Source of the DNA: Nitrospirota bacterium
GTDB taxonomy: Bacteria; Nitrospirota; Leptospirillia; Leptospirillales; Leptospirillaceae
Assembly (NCBI GenBank): GCA_021828525.1
Contig: JAJZGM010000071.1
Location: 1 to 6,651, forward strand
DNA: 6,651 nt
Direction: 5' to 3'
Position numbers and translations under genes: made by a program. The notes below the pieces were generated by a model, which worked only from the letters and a program-made list of their open reading frames with translations, ran no database searches and had not been told where the DNA came from. Of this stretch, positions 6,516 to 6,651 are shown one piece after another (the stretch's first letter is position 1; every line of letters starts with the position of its first letter).

Positions 6516-6520
6516 TGATG

Positions 6521-6651
6521 ATGAGTCCAGCAAGAAAAAATATGTTATGGGGTCTTTTTTTGGCGATCCTCATCCTGGCACCGGGGCTCTCCCAGGCCGC
6601 ATCCGGGATCCGGGTGACCAGCACCGCCTTTAAAAATGGGGGCCGGATCGG
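6521..6651 (+). CDS. Secreted PEBP (YbhB/YbcL, Raf kinase inhibitor-like) protein, 3' partial
   Basis: Only the first 43 codons are in the window. They show an export signal: basic start SPARKN, hydrophobic core LWGLFLAILILAPGL, then a likely signal peptidase I site around SQAAS, with no lipobox Cys. The mature start GIRVTSTAFKNGGRI matches the opening of YbhB/YbcL-family phosphatidylethanolamine-binding-like proteins, typically 'LTSPAFKDGGPIP'. The cellular role of bacterial members is poorly defined. The gene begins 55 bases after ubiA on the same strand and may be cotranscribed. A functional link to quinone synthesis is not established. Identity rests on one short motif, because the ligand-binding region lies beyond the window end. 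Confidence 0.72.
   Translation, partial: MSPARKNMLWGLFLAILILAPGLSQAASGIRVTSTAFKNGGRI

Overview
The window is GC-rich bacterial DNA and almost entirely coding. It carries the 3' end of hypE (NiFe-hydrogenase maturation) on the + strand, a convergent ppx/gppA-family phosphatase gene on the - strand, and then, divergent from ppx, a tightly packed + strand operon. That operon reads ubiE/menG-type methyltransferase, a radical SAM protein, a chorismate pyruvate-lyase-like protein, a UbiA prenyltransferase, and the start of a secreted PEBP/YbhB-type protein cut off by the window end. I see no mobile elements, CRISPR arrays, rRNA or tRNA genes.

Layout: 2-787 is hypE, lacking its N-terminus and ending in the diagnostic C-terminal Cys. 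788-1035 is a roughly 250-base convergent gap with hairpins, a short repeated word and one doubtful 40-codon ORF. 1036-2571 (-) is ppx. 2572-2748 is the divergent control region, with a good sigma70-like promoter (TTGATC-N16-TATAAT) pointing at the quinone operon. 2749-6465 holds four genes whose stop and start codons overlap by 1, 4 and 4 bases. 6466-6520 is a short spacer, and 6521 onward is the exported PEBP-like protein.

The operon genes fit one pathway. The lyase would make 4-hydroxybenzoate from chorismate, UbiA would prenylate it in the membrane, and UbiE would C-methylate a later ring intermediate. The radical SAM protein sits between them and is translationally coupled on its 5' side, so it is the unexplained member. 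This is the start of a benzoquinone (ubiquinone- or plastoquinone-like) route rather than a menaquinone route. No flavin hydroxylase (UbiH/F/I), UbiG, UbiD or UbiX gene is seen in the window.

Organism: a bacterium that has NiFe-hydrogenase maturation and makes a benzoquinone. Base composition, protein style and this gene order suggest to me Nitrospirota (Leptospirillum- or Nitrospira-like), a group I recall being reported to make a methylated plastoquinone. That placement is a guess from memory, not a result from the sequence.
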